Positions 11,903 through 22,700 of a stretch of DNA of 64,000 nt are shown one piece after another. The stretch lies in contig NC_037314.1 in the NCBI RefSeq assembly GCF_000143535.2, forward strand, positions 930,001 through 994,000, given 5' to 3'. Position numbers and translations under genes: made by a program. The stretch is from Botrytis cinerea B05.10. Lineage: Eukaryota > Ascomycota > Leotiomycetes > Helotiales > Sclerotiniaceae. A model generated the notes under the pieces. The model was not told the DNA's origin, did not search any database, and was given only the letters and a program-made list of their open reading frames with translations. Position 1 is the first letter of the stretch; each line of letters opens with the position of its first letter.

Positions 11903-13345
11903 ATGGTCGTCAATCGCGATGGTAAATTCCTTCTTCTATTTTCCTAATATGCGACGACCTAACAAACATCCTTAGTTTCGTCCTGGTCTACATCTCATCT
12001 CTTGGCCGAATTAGCACGACGACAACAAGACGAATCTGCAGTTCCAGAGAAACCCGTGTGTGGTTCGGGGGTTAAGGGCAGTTATAATACGTCGGCACAT
12101 GTATATGCGCTCGTACTAATACTTGTACTGAGTACAATTGGTATGCCACATTTACACTATCCCATTTGATGCCATCTAACATCCTACTGCACAGCATGTG
12201 GATTCCCCCTGATTTCTCGCCGTTCCTCGAAGTCCGAAGGCCCGAATCGTTTTATATTTCTCTCTCAACATTTTGGAACCGGGGTTCTTATAGCTACAGC
12301 ATTCGTGCACTTATTACCAACAGCTTTCATGTCCTTAACGGATCCATGTCTACCCTATTTTTTCAGCGATGGATATCATCCTCTAGCAGGACTTATTGCA
12401 ATGTTCAGTGCACTAGTAGTTGTAGGACTAGAGATGTTTCTTACGACTAGAGGGGCAGGCCATTCGCATTCACACGGAGGGAATTGGGACGTTGTGCCCG
12501 GGGGGGAGAATGAAGGAGCACAAGGAAACGGGAGCGCCAAGAAAAAGGGGAAGCAAGCGAATGGCAGATTAGGAAAGATGGGTCTAAGTCGTCGGCCGCA
12601 AGATATAGCCTTGGAAGACATGGGAGAATCCGAAGGACTCGTAGCGGGAGTCTCGCCCCTCCCTGTTTCAACACCTCAAATTGGACTTACCGAGAGCTCC
12701 GAGCGCAAGAAATATCAAGATGCCAATATCTCAGACGACGAGTCTGATCTTGACCTCGAACTCGATGAGCTGGATGACCCCCTCACAAAAGCTCCGACAC
12801 ATTCCCCACACGACCCAGAGACCAGCTCTTCCCCAATCTCAGCAGAAGATTCCCAAAAACGACAAATACTGCAATGTCTCCTCCTCGAAGCAGGCATCCT
12901 CTTCCACTCCATCTTCATCGGCATGGCCATCTCTGTAGCCACTGGCCCTCCATTTGTTGTCTTTCTAGTCGCAATCGCTTTCCACCAATCCTTTGAAGGA
13001 CTTGCCCTTGGATCTCGTATCGCCGCTATAAATTTCCCCTCATCTTCTCCTCGTCCCTGGCTCATGGTTCTTGCATACGGAACTACGACGCCCATTGGTC
13101 AGGCTATTGGCCTCATTGTACATAATTTGTATGATCCGCACTCAGCGGCTGGACTTTTGATGGTGGGTTTCATGAATGCTATTAGCAGTGGATTATTGTT
13201 ATTTGCGGGATTAGTACAACTTTTGGCGGAGGACTTCTTGAGTGATAAGAGTTATGGCATTCTCAAGGGAAGGAGAAGATGGGAAGCTTTTGTGGCAGTT
13301 CTGGGCGGCAGTTGTTTAATGGCGTTGGTGGGGGCATGGGCATAG
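11903..13345 (+). CDS. ZIP-family zinc transporter (Zrt-like)
   Basis: Plasma- or vacuolar-membrane zinc (possibly iron) importer of the ZIP family. Exons are 11903-11921, 11976-12140 and 12195-13345, giving about 444 aa. After a short N-terminal tail the first helices are VYALVLILVLSTIACGFPLI, HFGTGVLIATAFVHLLPTAF and LAGLIAMFSALVVVGLEMFL. A long cytosolic loop starts with a His-rich GHSHSHGG metal-binding patch and continues as a Ser/Asp/Glu-rich segment. The ZIP signature is complete: HSIFIGMAISV in helix IV and HQSFEGLALG in helix V carry the transport-site His/Glu residues. Length and loop position match yeast Zrt1/Zrt2-type proteins; which paralogue it is cannot be decided here. Confidence 0.93.
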
Positions 13346-14078
13346 GAAATGGATGAATGTGTCTCCATAAAAATAGGTTGTGGATTATTTACGTACTACT
13401 GTATCATTTGCATATCCTGTGTTTCAATTGGGCGCTATCTGGGTAGGAGGAACTGCATTGAGCGATGAGCACGGCATGGTGTGCAGGTTTTAGGATAGAT
13501 ATAAACTGGTAGCAGGTTTCACAATCTACTGCGGCGTCGGACAATTCATATTGTACCCAGTCTCGGTCTGGAGCTTGACTGCTGGCTTCCATGTTCGTTC
13601 TGTGACGATTTCAATATGATAATTTGCGGTCAGCTAACATATTTTTGAACAAGCTGCCTCTTAAACAGCGATAATCCGTCGAAACAATTTAGCGCAGCCG
13701 TGTAAGTGTAAATCTTGGATTCTGGAAAATGCATTGTTGTCGATATCCTGTATAGGCCTCTTGAACCACCATGGCACTTGCTCATTCCCCATGCTATCTC
13801 AACTCGATCTTCACCCTGCAGTCCATCCAGCTTTATCCGCGTATCGACCGAGTGTCAACCAAATTTTTCTTCCTATCCAACCAAAATCATAAGCACATCA
13901 CAAATTCGTCCAAAATCTCGTGGCATTGGTAGGAAGCTGAATCAATTTTTCATAATCGACCGGCAAGTCTTAGTGTATGTAAGTGAAGTAGGCCTAACGC
14001 AATGATGCAACGCCCTTCCATTCATCCATGACTTCCATCCATTTGACATTGTGAACCCCGAAAAAAGAACAGCCCTCT
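13346..14078. other. Intergenic, convergent gene ends
   Basis: Between the 3' ends of the zinc transporter (plus) and uL14 (minus). No gene seen; the open frames here are under 100 codons and not coding-like. Confidence 0.6.
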
Positions 14079-15074
14079 TTACATGACGACACCAGAGTTG
14101 GAGGCAATACGCTGATACTCGGTTAGTCGCTGGCATCCACATAAAGGATGCAGAATGTTGTAACTTACTGGCCATAACTCAGCAGCTTCCTTTCCGACTG
14201 GTCCAGTGATAGCGGATCCCTTCATCTCTCCCTTGGGGTTGACAATCTGTAAGAAATGCGGTCAGCAATTATTCCACCTTCATCACTCAGATTTCGTGAT
14301 TTGTCCTCCAAATTTGATCTATCATGTCCTTTTCATCGATCGATGTTCATCGCCTCAACTTGGGATTTCCGTCCACACCCCTGCCCAAATAAATGCATAG
14401 GAAATTCTCTACTCACAACACCGGCGTTGTCCTCGAAGTACAAGAAAACACCATCGGTTCTCTTCCATGGCTTTGACTGTCTAACGATGACAGCTGGCAT
14501 AACCTTTTTTCTTAATTCAGGCTTTCCCTTCTTGACGGTTGCCATAACCATATCACCGACACCACCGGCTGGAAGACGGTTGAGACGGGCACCGATACCC
14601 TTGACGGAAATGATGTACAAGTTACGGGCACCGGAGTTGTCGCAGCAGTTCATGACGGCTCCGCTATTTTTCTAGTCAGTATTTTGCGCTCCATTGTGTT
14701 GCGAATTCGAAGAAGGGTAGGTTCGCATAATCAGGAAATATATCGTGGTCGGATTGTTCGATATCGCAGATTGCGGGGTGTGAAAATTAGAGTGAAAACT
14801 CACACTGGGAGACCGAGAGTCATCTTAAGCTTGCCACCAGGGGCTCCACGTCTATGAACACCATCACATTAGTTTTCGATACTTTGAAATATCATTCTTC
14901 TGCCGCATGGCCCCAACAATTCAATGCCATCCTCAAAATCATGCTTTAATTCTCCCAATTTCTTATTCTTCAGGCGTGTCCCCCTCGTGGAAGTTCCGGC
15001 GCATTCCCTCTACAATTGACTCCACCAGGCCGTAATGATTGTGAAAAAGGCAAAACTCACGAAATCTTTGCCAT
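14079..15074 (-). CDS. rpl23: 60S ribosomal protein uL14 (L23)
   Basis: Component of the large cytosolic ribosomal subunit at the subunit interface. Five exons on the minus strand: 15061-15074, 14804-14851, 14417-14663, 14169-14246 and 14079-14111. They total exactly 420 nt, giving 139 aa, the standard length for eukaryotic uL14. The joined protein starts [20 protein letters not shown] and contains the hallmark [49 protein letters not shown] and [20 protein letters not shown]. It ends in [11 protein letters not shown]. An early tiny exon followed by a long first intron (209 bp) is typical of fungal ribosomal protein genes. The start is fixed by the conserved N-terminus. Confidence 0.97.
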
Positions 15075-16005
15075 CTCGACGGTATTGCTTTCGGTATGCT
15101 GAAAGGGTCGAAAATGTAATTTGTCGAATTAGAGGTTGTCGTCGGTCGGTATTATTTCGAGGTTGAATTGCAAAAAATCCATTTGGTAGTGGAAACCCTA
15201 ATCTGAAATAAGCGAAGAAAAAATCACGGATCCACTTTACATTGTGAATGGCTCAGAATTTCTCTCTCTACCTCGTGAGGTCAACACCAGCACAATTCTG
15301 AAAAGTTGTCATTCTGAAAGAGTAAATATTTATGTTTCGGATCTAATATTCTCATGGCCAACATTTGTTGACTTTCTGGCAATCACGACTATATACCAAT
15401 TGTTTACACCAAAATCTTCAAAATATCGCTTTTCCTCATTATATCATTGGCACTCGATGAATATTTCATAGCTTCTTTAATTACAGTCAAATATATTGAA
15501 ATCCCTTTTAATCCTAATAACACCAAAGTATTGGTCTACCCTCCATATAGAGGCATTGGGGTCCAAAGAAACAGACAGCGTGAGCTGAAAAGTTCCCATA
15601 TCCATAAAGTATCATAGTCTGCGAGAATTCCACGCCCTTGTGAATTTCCTGGTCTCGTTCGCCATGTACGCCCTGCTCAGTTTACCACCCCGCCTACATT
15701 TGACTGAAGAATTACAAAATGAAATTATGTGGGGATCTAGACCGATAATCGGTCTTGAAGTCCGTCAAGATTAGTACCGTCCTAAAGACATCATACAACG
15801 CGAGTTTCCAGGCGCGTACGTTGTTATATATATTAATTCATCGGACTACCGTACGCCTTAGATTGTGTGCGTATCTAATGTAGAGATTTTCGTGCCCAGA
15901 AGAGCACAGAGCAAAATGTTGCATTCTGAAGCCGCTTCGAATTCAATAACCCCATAATTTTGAAGACAGACGTGATTGGAACAATATCAGTGTCCGTGGA
16001 TTTGC
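15075..16005. other. Intergenic, uL14 promoter and Rpd3 3' flank
   Basis: No gene recognised. The part nearest uL14 is its promoter (see the TTAGGG box); the part near 16005 is the Rpd3 3' UTR side. Confidence 0.6.
15193..15201 (-). promoter_or_regulatory. TTAGGGTTT motif (Tbf1-type site) upstream of uL14
   Basis: The plus strand reads AAACCCTAA, i.e. TTAGGGTTT in the direction of uL14, about 120 bp upstream of its ATG. Telomere-repeat-like TTAGGG boxes bound by Tbf1 are a known regulatory element of ribosomal protein genes in many ascomycetes outside Saccharomyces. The match and position are seen; binding is inferred. Confidence 0.45.
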
Positions 16006-18147
16006 TCATGATTGAGTCTGCTCGGCAGCGTCCTTACTTGCTTCTGCTGTCACATTGACATCTTGTCGTTCAGTGTCGCTTTCTTGCTTTAGTATAACAG
16101 GATCTGCTTTAGGGGCGGCTGTCTCGGGCACGATTTGGTCGCTACTAGTGGCAGCTTCAATATCCGTAGCAATACTAGCTTTGGAGGGGTCTTTTGCTGA
16201 GGCTGTTGGGGCCACAGGTGATTTTTCAGATTTTTCTGGAACCAATGCTACGGTCGTGGCTTCGACGGGCTCTGCCATATCAACATCACCTTCGTCGTCC
16301 ACAGCTGGCTTGGGCGAGTTTGAGCGAGATGGGGCATTAGATGGGCCAGCTTCAAGGGTTTCAGTAGCTGCCGCATCTTGAGTCTTTTGCTCCATGAGCT
16401 CTGCATTAACTTTTGCGTTCGCTTCGGTAACAGCTGTTGGCGCATCTTCAATCTCGTCGTGGACTTCAATTTCGGGAGTGGGAACACCACTGTCCATATC
16501 AACATCGGAGTAAGTGTGGTTGCGGCTTTTCATTTGGCCATTCTGAGCAAATGCTCCATTTGCAAGATTTGCTTCTTCTTCATCGCCTTCATCGAACTCA
16601 TCATCTCGGGCCACATGCTTATCGTTTCGGTGCTCGGTATGACGAACATCCATGTTTTCGTCTTCATCGGCATCAGCCATGATATCATCGTCTTCGTCCG
16701 TCGCTCCAGTCAAGGTAGTACGGGGTACATCTTGCATTTGTACAGATGGAGCATGAGCAGTTCTCTTCAAATTCTCGATGACTTGAATTTTGATCTTTTC
16801 GAGATAATCCTTGGAATTAGCGTTCTCCATATTAGAAGCTCGAACATCAAGTTCGTAATCAGGGCCGTAATACTAAATATATGTCAATCTTGGAATATTT
16901 TCAAAAAGATCTAGCACGGAACATACCTCATAGTACTCGTTGTAAGGAAGTACGGGGTCCATTTCCTTGCCAACTAGAACGCCGGTCTCAAATGCCCAGG
17001 TTCGTGCTACATTACGCATAGTATAACCACCTCCTCCCAGCACTAAAGTGGGCTTGTTAAAACTTTTGACGAACTGAACACAATTTGCGTGGCCTCTCAT
17101 GCTCAAATTGAAACATCCCAAACGATCTCCTGAAAGACTGTCTCCACCACATTGAAGAACGATCGCTTCTGGTTGATAGTAATCCATAACACTCTGGATA
17201 ACAGGCTCAAAGATGGATTTGTAGGTGACATCGTCGATGCCGTCACGAAGTGGGAAATTCACTGCATAGTTTTTGCCTTGTCCAACTCCAATATCTCGTA
17301 GTTCACCAGTCCCAGGGAAATATTCACCGTATTTGTGGAACGAAACTGTCATCACTCTGTCTGTCGTATAGAAGGCTTCCTCAACACCGTCACCGTGATG
17401 AACATCGATATCAATATAGAGAACTCGCTTCTTGAAGCGCAAGAGCTCGATTATGCCGAGAACGATATCTGAAACTAAATTAGCACGAGATCATGAATAC
17501 AGAGAAAATAATCCCTACCATTCACATAGCAGAAGCCACTTGCTTCACTTTTCTTTGCGTGATGTAGTCCTCCGGCCCAATTGATAGCAATATCACACTT
17601 TGAACGATTTAGACGGGCTGCACCCTCCATACTGCCACCAGCGCTTATTCCACAGAATTCAAAGAGTCCATCGAAGACAGGACAATCATCTCCAACGTTG
17701 TACTTCCCTTGTTCCTTAGCGAAAGAATCCATGTTGTCGGGAGTGACTCTCTGAAGAAAGTCAATATATTCATCGGTATGAAATTGGGTCATTTCGTGTC
17801 GGGTTGCTGGTTTTGCTCGCTGTCAAACACAGTCAGTACATTGTTAGAACGAAGTCTACTTGAAACGTTTGATGCTCGCCCTTGTATTTGCATCCGCAAA
17901 TGGGGTAAGTGATGGCTAGCAGTCTTGAAGAAGAGCGTTCTCGATCATAACTCACATAAATCTCCATTTTCTGGTAGACTCCATAATTCATAATCAAACT
18001 GTGTGCCAAACGTATTCTGTGAGGCTTCATAGGATGTCCTGCAACATAAGCATAATTTCCGACATCTGAATCGTAAAAGTATGCGACTCTCTTTTTGGTG
18101 CTTGGCCCATTCGACACCGGATCTAAAGGCGCGAAGGAATTCGACAT
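16006..18147 (-). CDS. rpdA: Class I histone deacetylase Rpd3/RpdA
   Basis: Zinc-dependent lysine deacetylase, catalytic subunit of Sin3/Rpd3-type corepressor complexes in the nucleus. Exons on the minus strand: 17956-18147, 17519-17819, 16927-17468 and 16006-16872, giving about 633 aa. The deacetylase domain spans roughly residues 18-390, with [35 protein letters not shown], the active-site block [19 protein letters not shown], metal-ligand block [31 protein letters not shown] and [16 protein letters not shown]. The remaining ~240 residues form an acidic, Asp/Glu/Ala/Ser-rich tail, as in RpdA of filamentous fungi and far longer than in yeast Rpd3. The same frame stays open upstream to a GTG at 18174; I start at the first ATG, 18147. 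It is divergent from Rpn11. Confidence 0.95.
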
Positions 18148-18630
18148 ATTGGATGAGTTTGTGATTGTAGCCACTGAGAAGTAGCTCGAAGTGTACGATC
18201 AATCGGGTAGTTGATAATTGTTGTAGAATTGTATCAAATGCTGGGCTAGATTTACACGCAGAGTTGTGGTTGTTGAAGGGCTATTTGAGACGAGGCAGAA
18301 AGAATAAATGGGAAAGATATCCGTGGGAGATAAAAAGGTGAGAGAGAGCTTATGACAGGGGTCAAGCAATGATGACCGAATGTACTGAGAAGCAGTCCTG
18401 TCGCTGATTGGATGAGGGCCGCTGTCGAGGCTGTAGCGCAAGGCTGAACAGTCATGTGTTGTTGATTACATAATGGCCTTACCTTACGAACTTCATGCGC
18501 GTTTCTGAGCTGCCTTAAGTTGGAGCTACACAACACCATTTAATATTTTGACACTTTTCGCCTTCAACCTCATCATCCAGTTTTCTCGAGATACCCTTCT
18601 TTTACTTACCCATAGATCAATCAAATAGCA
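18148..18630. promoter_or_regulatory. Bidirectional promoter of Rpd3 and Rpn11
   Basis: A 483-bp spacer between two divergently transcribed conserved genes. It must hold both 5' UTRs and promoters. I did not recognise a yeast-type PACE box. Confidence 0.6.
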
Positions 18631-19775
18631 ATGGATAGACTGAATCAGCTGTTGGCCAGTGGCGGACCCATGGCTGGGGGAAGTCCAGGTGGAGGTGTAA
18701 GCTATACTATTTCCAAGAGCCAGCACGCCGAGCTCGATTATCTCGAGGAATATTATGAAGCTAACCTCAAATAACTCGTAGGATAACCCAGGCTTGATCG
18801 ATAACTCCGAAACTGTATATATCTCTTCGTTGGCACTACTCAAGATGTTGCGACATGGCAGAGCTGGTGTACCCATGGAAGTCATGGGTTTAATGTTGGG
18901 AGAGTTCGTGGATGACTTCACAGTTCGAGTTGTGGATGTATTTGCTATGCCGCAAAGTGGTACAGGTGTCAGTGTCGAGGCAGTAGACCCAGTATTCCAA
19001 ACAAAAATGATGGATATGTTGAGACAGACAGGACGGTTCGTATACCTTTCTCTTCTAAACCCCAGAAGGTTCTGACGTAACATTTCGCAGGCCAGAAACC
19101 GTTGTTGGCTGGTACCATTCGCATCCCGGTTTTGGCTGCTGGCTATCATCCGTCGATATCAACACTCAACAATCATTCGAGCAATTGACACCTCGAGCTG
19201 TTGCAGTTGTTGTTGATCCTATTCAATCCGTGAAGGGAAAGGTCGTTATTGATGCTTTCCGTCTCATCAACCCACAATCACTTATGCTCGGCCAAGAACC
19301 TCGACAGAGTACATCTAATTTGGGACATCTCAACAAACCTTCCATCCAAGCGCTTATTCACGGTCTCAATAGGCATTACTACAGCATAGGAATCGACTAT
19401 CGCAAGAATGCCTTAGAAGAGAGCATGTTACTGAATTTGCACAAGCATGTATGGACCGAAGGTCTGCAGATGGACGATTTCAGAGTCGAGGGAACTCGTA
19501 ATACCGAGCGATTACAAAAGCTAGTTGGACTTGCTGAAGGCTATGAGAAGCGTGTCAAGGAAGAGACCGAGATGACAAAAGATCAATTGAAGACTAGATA
19601 TGTTGGAAAGGTTGATCCAAAGAAACACTTGGAGGATGTTGGCCAAAAGCTTATCGAAGATAACATTGTTTCGGTCTCGAGACAGATGATTGATAAAGAG
19701 GCCTCTGCGCCAAAGGAAAAGAACGGAGCAAACGGCCACGCACCACAGGACATGGATGTTGACGAAGAATTGTAA
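18631..19775 (+). CDS. rpn11: 26S proteasome lid deubiquitinase Rpn11
   Basis: JAMM/MPN+ zinc metalloprotease of the 19S lid; it removes ubiquitin chains from substrates being translocated into the proteasome. Exons 18631-18696, 18782-19035 and 19091-19775 give 334 aa, close to the family length. The JAMM site is complete: Glu in [10 protein letters not shown] (about residue 55) and [14 protein letters not shown] with His116, His118 and Asp129. The intron at 19036-19090 splits the Arg codon just before [13 protein letters not shown]. The C-terminal half carries the conserved [11 protein letters not shown] and [14 protein letters not shown] blocks, and the protein ends in an acidic MDVDEEL tail. 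Start is the first ATG, giving the usual MDRLNQLL. A 483-bp promoter is shared with Rpd3. Confidence 0.97.
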
Positions 19776-22700
19776 CGATTTCCCTATGATACTGTATAAT
19801 AGGCGTTTGGCTGCTAGTTAGAGCTTAGCATAAAAATCTCTACAATGACATAGTTGGTCTGGAGGTGGAGTTAATGCAAGCTTGGTCCTGGTCCTCTACC
19901 TGTTATTTCCTTTACTGATTATGTGATACGGTAATTCTCGCAGCATGCAATCGAGATACTGGGGAAGACTGACATTAAGGAGACATCATTTCGTCAAGAG
20001 ATTGTTACAATGCCATCCCATCAATCAAGTATTCTCGACAGACAGTGTAGTATTTGACAGACAAATGCTATTCGAACTATTAGCACGTTTGACACTCAGA
20101 TTTTGAGACATTCAAAGAAGCGGGACGGCAGAGAGTGAGAGATGGTTCTGGTGCGGATAGCAATGGCTCTTATATCATAAGTATTTTAAGCTCGTATTTG
20201 AATTGCTATATTGTACCTCTTTAAGCTAGGTAATCGGTCGGTGGATAAGACACAGGACGCATGCCTTCTTGACGCACATTTGCAGAGCGAGCATATCATT
20301 TTTCATGTAGATTACACTATGCCCTTTCTTCCATGAATTGACTTTGTCATGATTGAAATGATAATTCGTACTGTGGCTCAAGTGTGGTGAGCTGAATTCG
20401 CGCAATGCAATAGTTTGATTTGAAGGATTTGATAAGGAGTGTGCTCGAAGTCGGAACAGCTTTAGTTAAGGAAATTTCCGAGCAATGGGCGAAATAGTCT
20501 TGGTGAAAAGTTGATAAAGCCTATACTTCGGAATAGCTAACAAGCAATCAGAACCTCGTACTGCGCAATGGAGCGATGTTGAGAGGAAGAAATCCACAAT
20601 CCACTGCTTTTGATTTCTAGAGCTTGGGACTTGAGGGTTAGTAAGGAGGACTTTAATCATCATCTTGGACCTGGGGCTAAAAGGGGGTTAACGACTGCAT
20701 ATTGTGGAATGACGTTACGGAGTGCAATTTACGGTAACCTGGCAGCGCTTAATTCCCGATATGTGGATGGAAAGGGAAGAAAACATGAGTCTTGGAATGG
20801 GTCGTGTAGTTACTGGCCCGGCTCGTCAACGTGAGGATTCGGCCATACGACTTCACTTCGTTGCACAGATTGAAGTTGGCTTCACATAGCGAGTATAATC
20901 GTACAAAACGCATGGAAGTAGATGTATTGTTCAAATAACCGATATAGCCATCACTCCCGCCCCCATGGGTGTCGTAGCTCAGCAGCGATATCAGTGTGGG
21001 CTTGGTGTGTGCATCTATCAAGTAGATAATTCCAGCTCGAACCCATACTCTCTCATCAAAGACCCCCACAATTACCCAAAGTTTACCAGGTGGTGGTTCC
21101 GAAATCCTTGCCGAAGCCAAAGTTGCCAACGATCGCCAAAACGGGTTGAGGTCCCCGCGTGGCGTTGGCTGCCGGTTATACTTCGTTGATTATGGTACAC
21201 AACCATGACTTTCCATCATGCAGATTACAACCGTGCTCATGTATGTGGTCTTTGAGTGAAGAGTGGATCCATTAAATTTCACCGTCGTCCCCACTCGCTT
21301 GGAATCCATATGCTTTGTTTGGCGTGGAATTACCTTCATCGTCATCAAATTACGAGACGGCACGGTACATTGGTGAACTGGCTAAGCAGTGTTTCAGTCT
21401 AGATTTAAGCTGAAAAGGCGGACAGCGGGTAGCATGTGCTACTTGGGCAGTCCGATTTGGGGGAGGGGGGCATGATGGTTCTTGAGAATTGATCTCTCCA
21501 CATTGCCACAATAGTCCTTGACTATGGAACCTATGAATACATCGAAAGTCAGTCCCCGAAGTAGCGGGAGAAGACGTGCATGCCATTCCAACAAAGCAGA
21601 ACTCTTCAGCTCATTGTAACCAATCAAAGGCAGGAACCGCAGGCCTAGTTATTGAAATTGCAGATCATTATGACACCCGCATCTTTATTTAGTATAAGAG
21701 AAACCATAATCATTCAAGGCGTACGCAAGTCCTTGTTGGTATCCCCAGAACGCTCTTTCTCGTTTCATTGGTCGATTCTGGGTTTGCAGCTATCCAGTCT
21801 CTGGTCATGGGACTTCTCCCTGTGGCGGGTGGCTTTAAGAGCTATCTTAACTTCTGATAGGGCAGTCGCATGGTTGATTCAAATTTGTGTGAACTTGAGT
21901 TATGCTCCATAAACTCACCACTGGAAATGATCGTACCTGAGACTTCGTACCTGGTTCGTTCTCGACATGTGATACTCGACGATATCTCAAGTTGTTACGG
22001 CTGGTCGTTCCATTGCCGCTGCAAACCTAAATTAGCTGATATAGTATCGCCAGGTAATGTTCCTAGGATCCAAGATCTAAGTCCATCAATTTGAGTCAAT
22101 AATTATTAAACGAACTGATGTATTTGTTGCGCGATGATGGGCCCCCAATATTTAGAAAGCCCTATCAGCAAGAAGCCCAATACCTGGGTAGTGGCAGAGG
22201 GAGCTGCTAGGAACTATGGTGATGTGGCTCCATTAGTTCACCCCCGCATTTGACATCGGTAGTCTGTGAAAGCTCGATCTGGCTCATGAAAAGCCTGGCT
22301 GCATGATGGCTGCGGGTGAATTGACTGGGGGCGTAGAGATGAAGTGCGAATCTCACTTGTAAGTATATTTCCTATGATTTTGATAACACTTCGTGAAACC
22401 AGTGATTGCCTAGCAACCACTCAATCACTTTCGTCCATGGGAGCACATGCTTATTTCTGTACACGAAGTGGGCCACGAACACAGTCAGACTGGAAGTGAT
22501 TTCTGATCCGTTCCTTAGTGCTACGCCGGAAACATTTTGAGAGACTCCGGTGGAATACAAGATATTAGGCTGCGAATACAAACGAGCCGGAACTGGGGTT
22601 AGGCGAGAATATCATCAGTGAAGAGCTAACATCTTATGTAAGAGAATCGATTTGTGTATTTCGTTGATGTTGGCCCAATTGTGTGAGATGAGATATCAGG

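Noticed and set aside
14852..15060. Possible snoRNA in the long first intron of uL14
   Set aside because: No clear box C (RUGAUGA) and box D (CUGA) pair, nor an H/ACA arrangement, could be seen in the 209-bp intron.
18148..18174. Nine extra N-terminal codons on Rpd3 starting at GTG
   Set aside because: Fungal start codons are ATG; the first in-frame ATG is at 18147 and gives a standard N-terminus.
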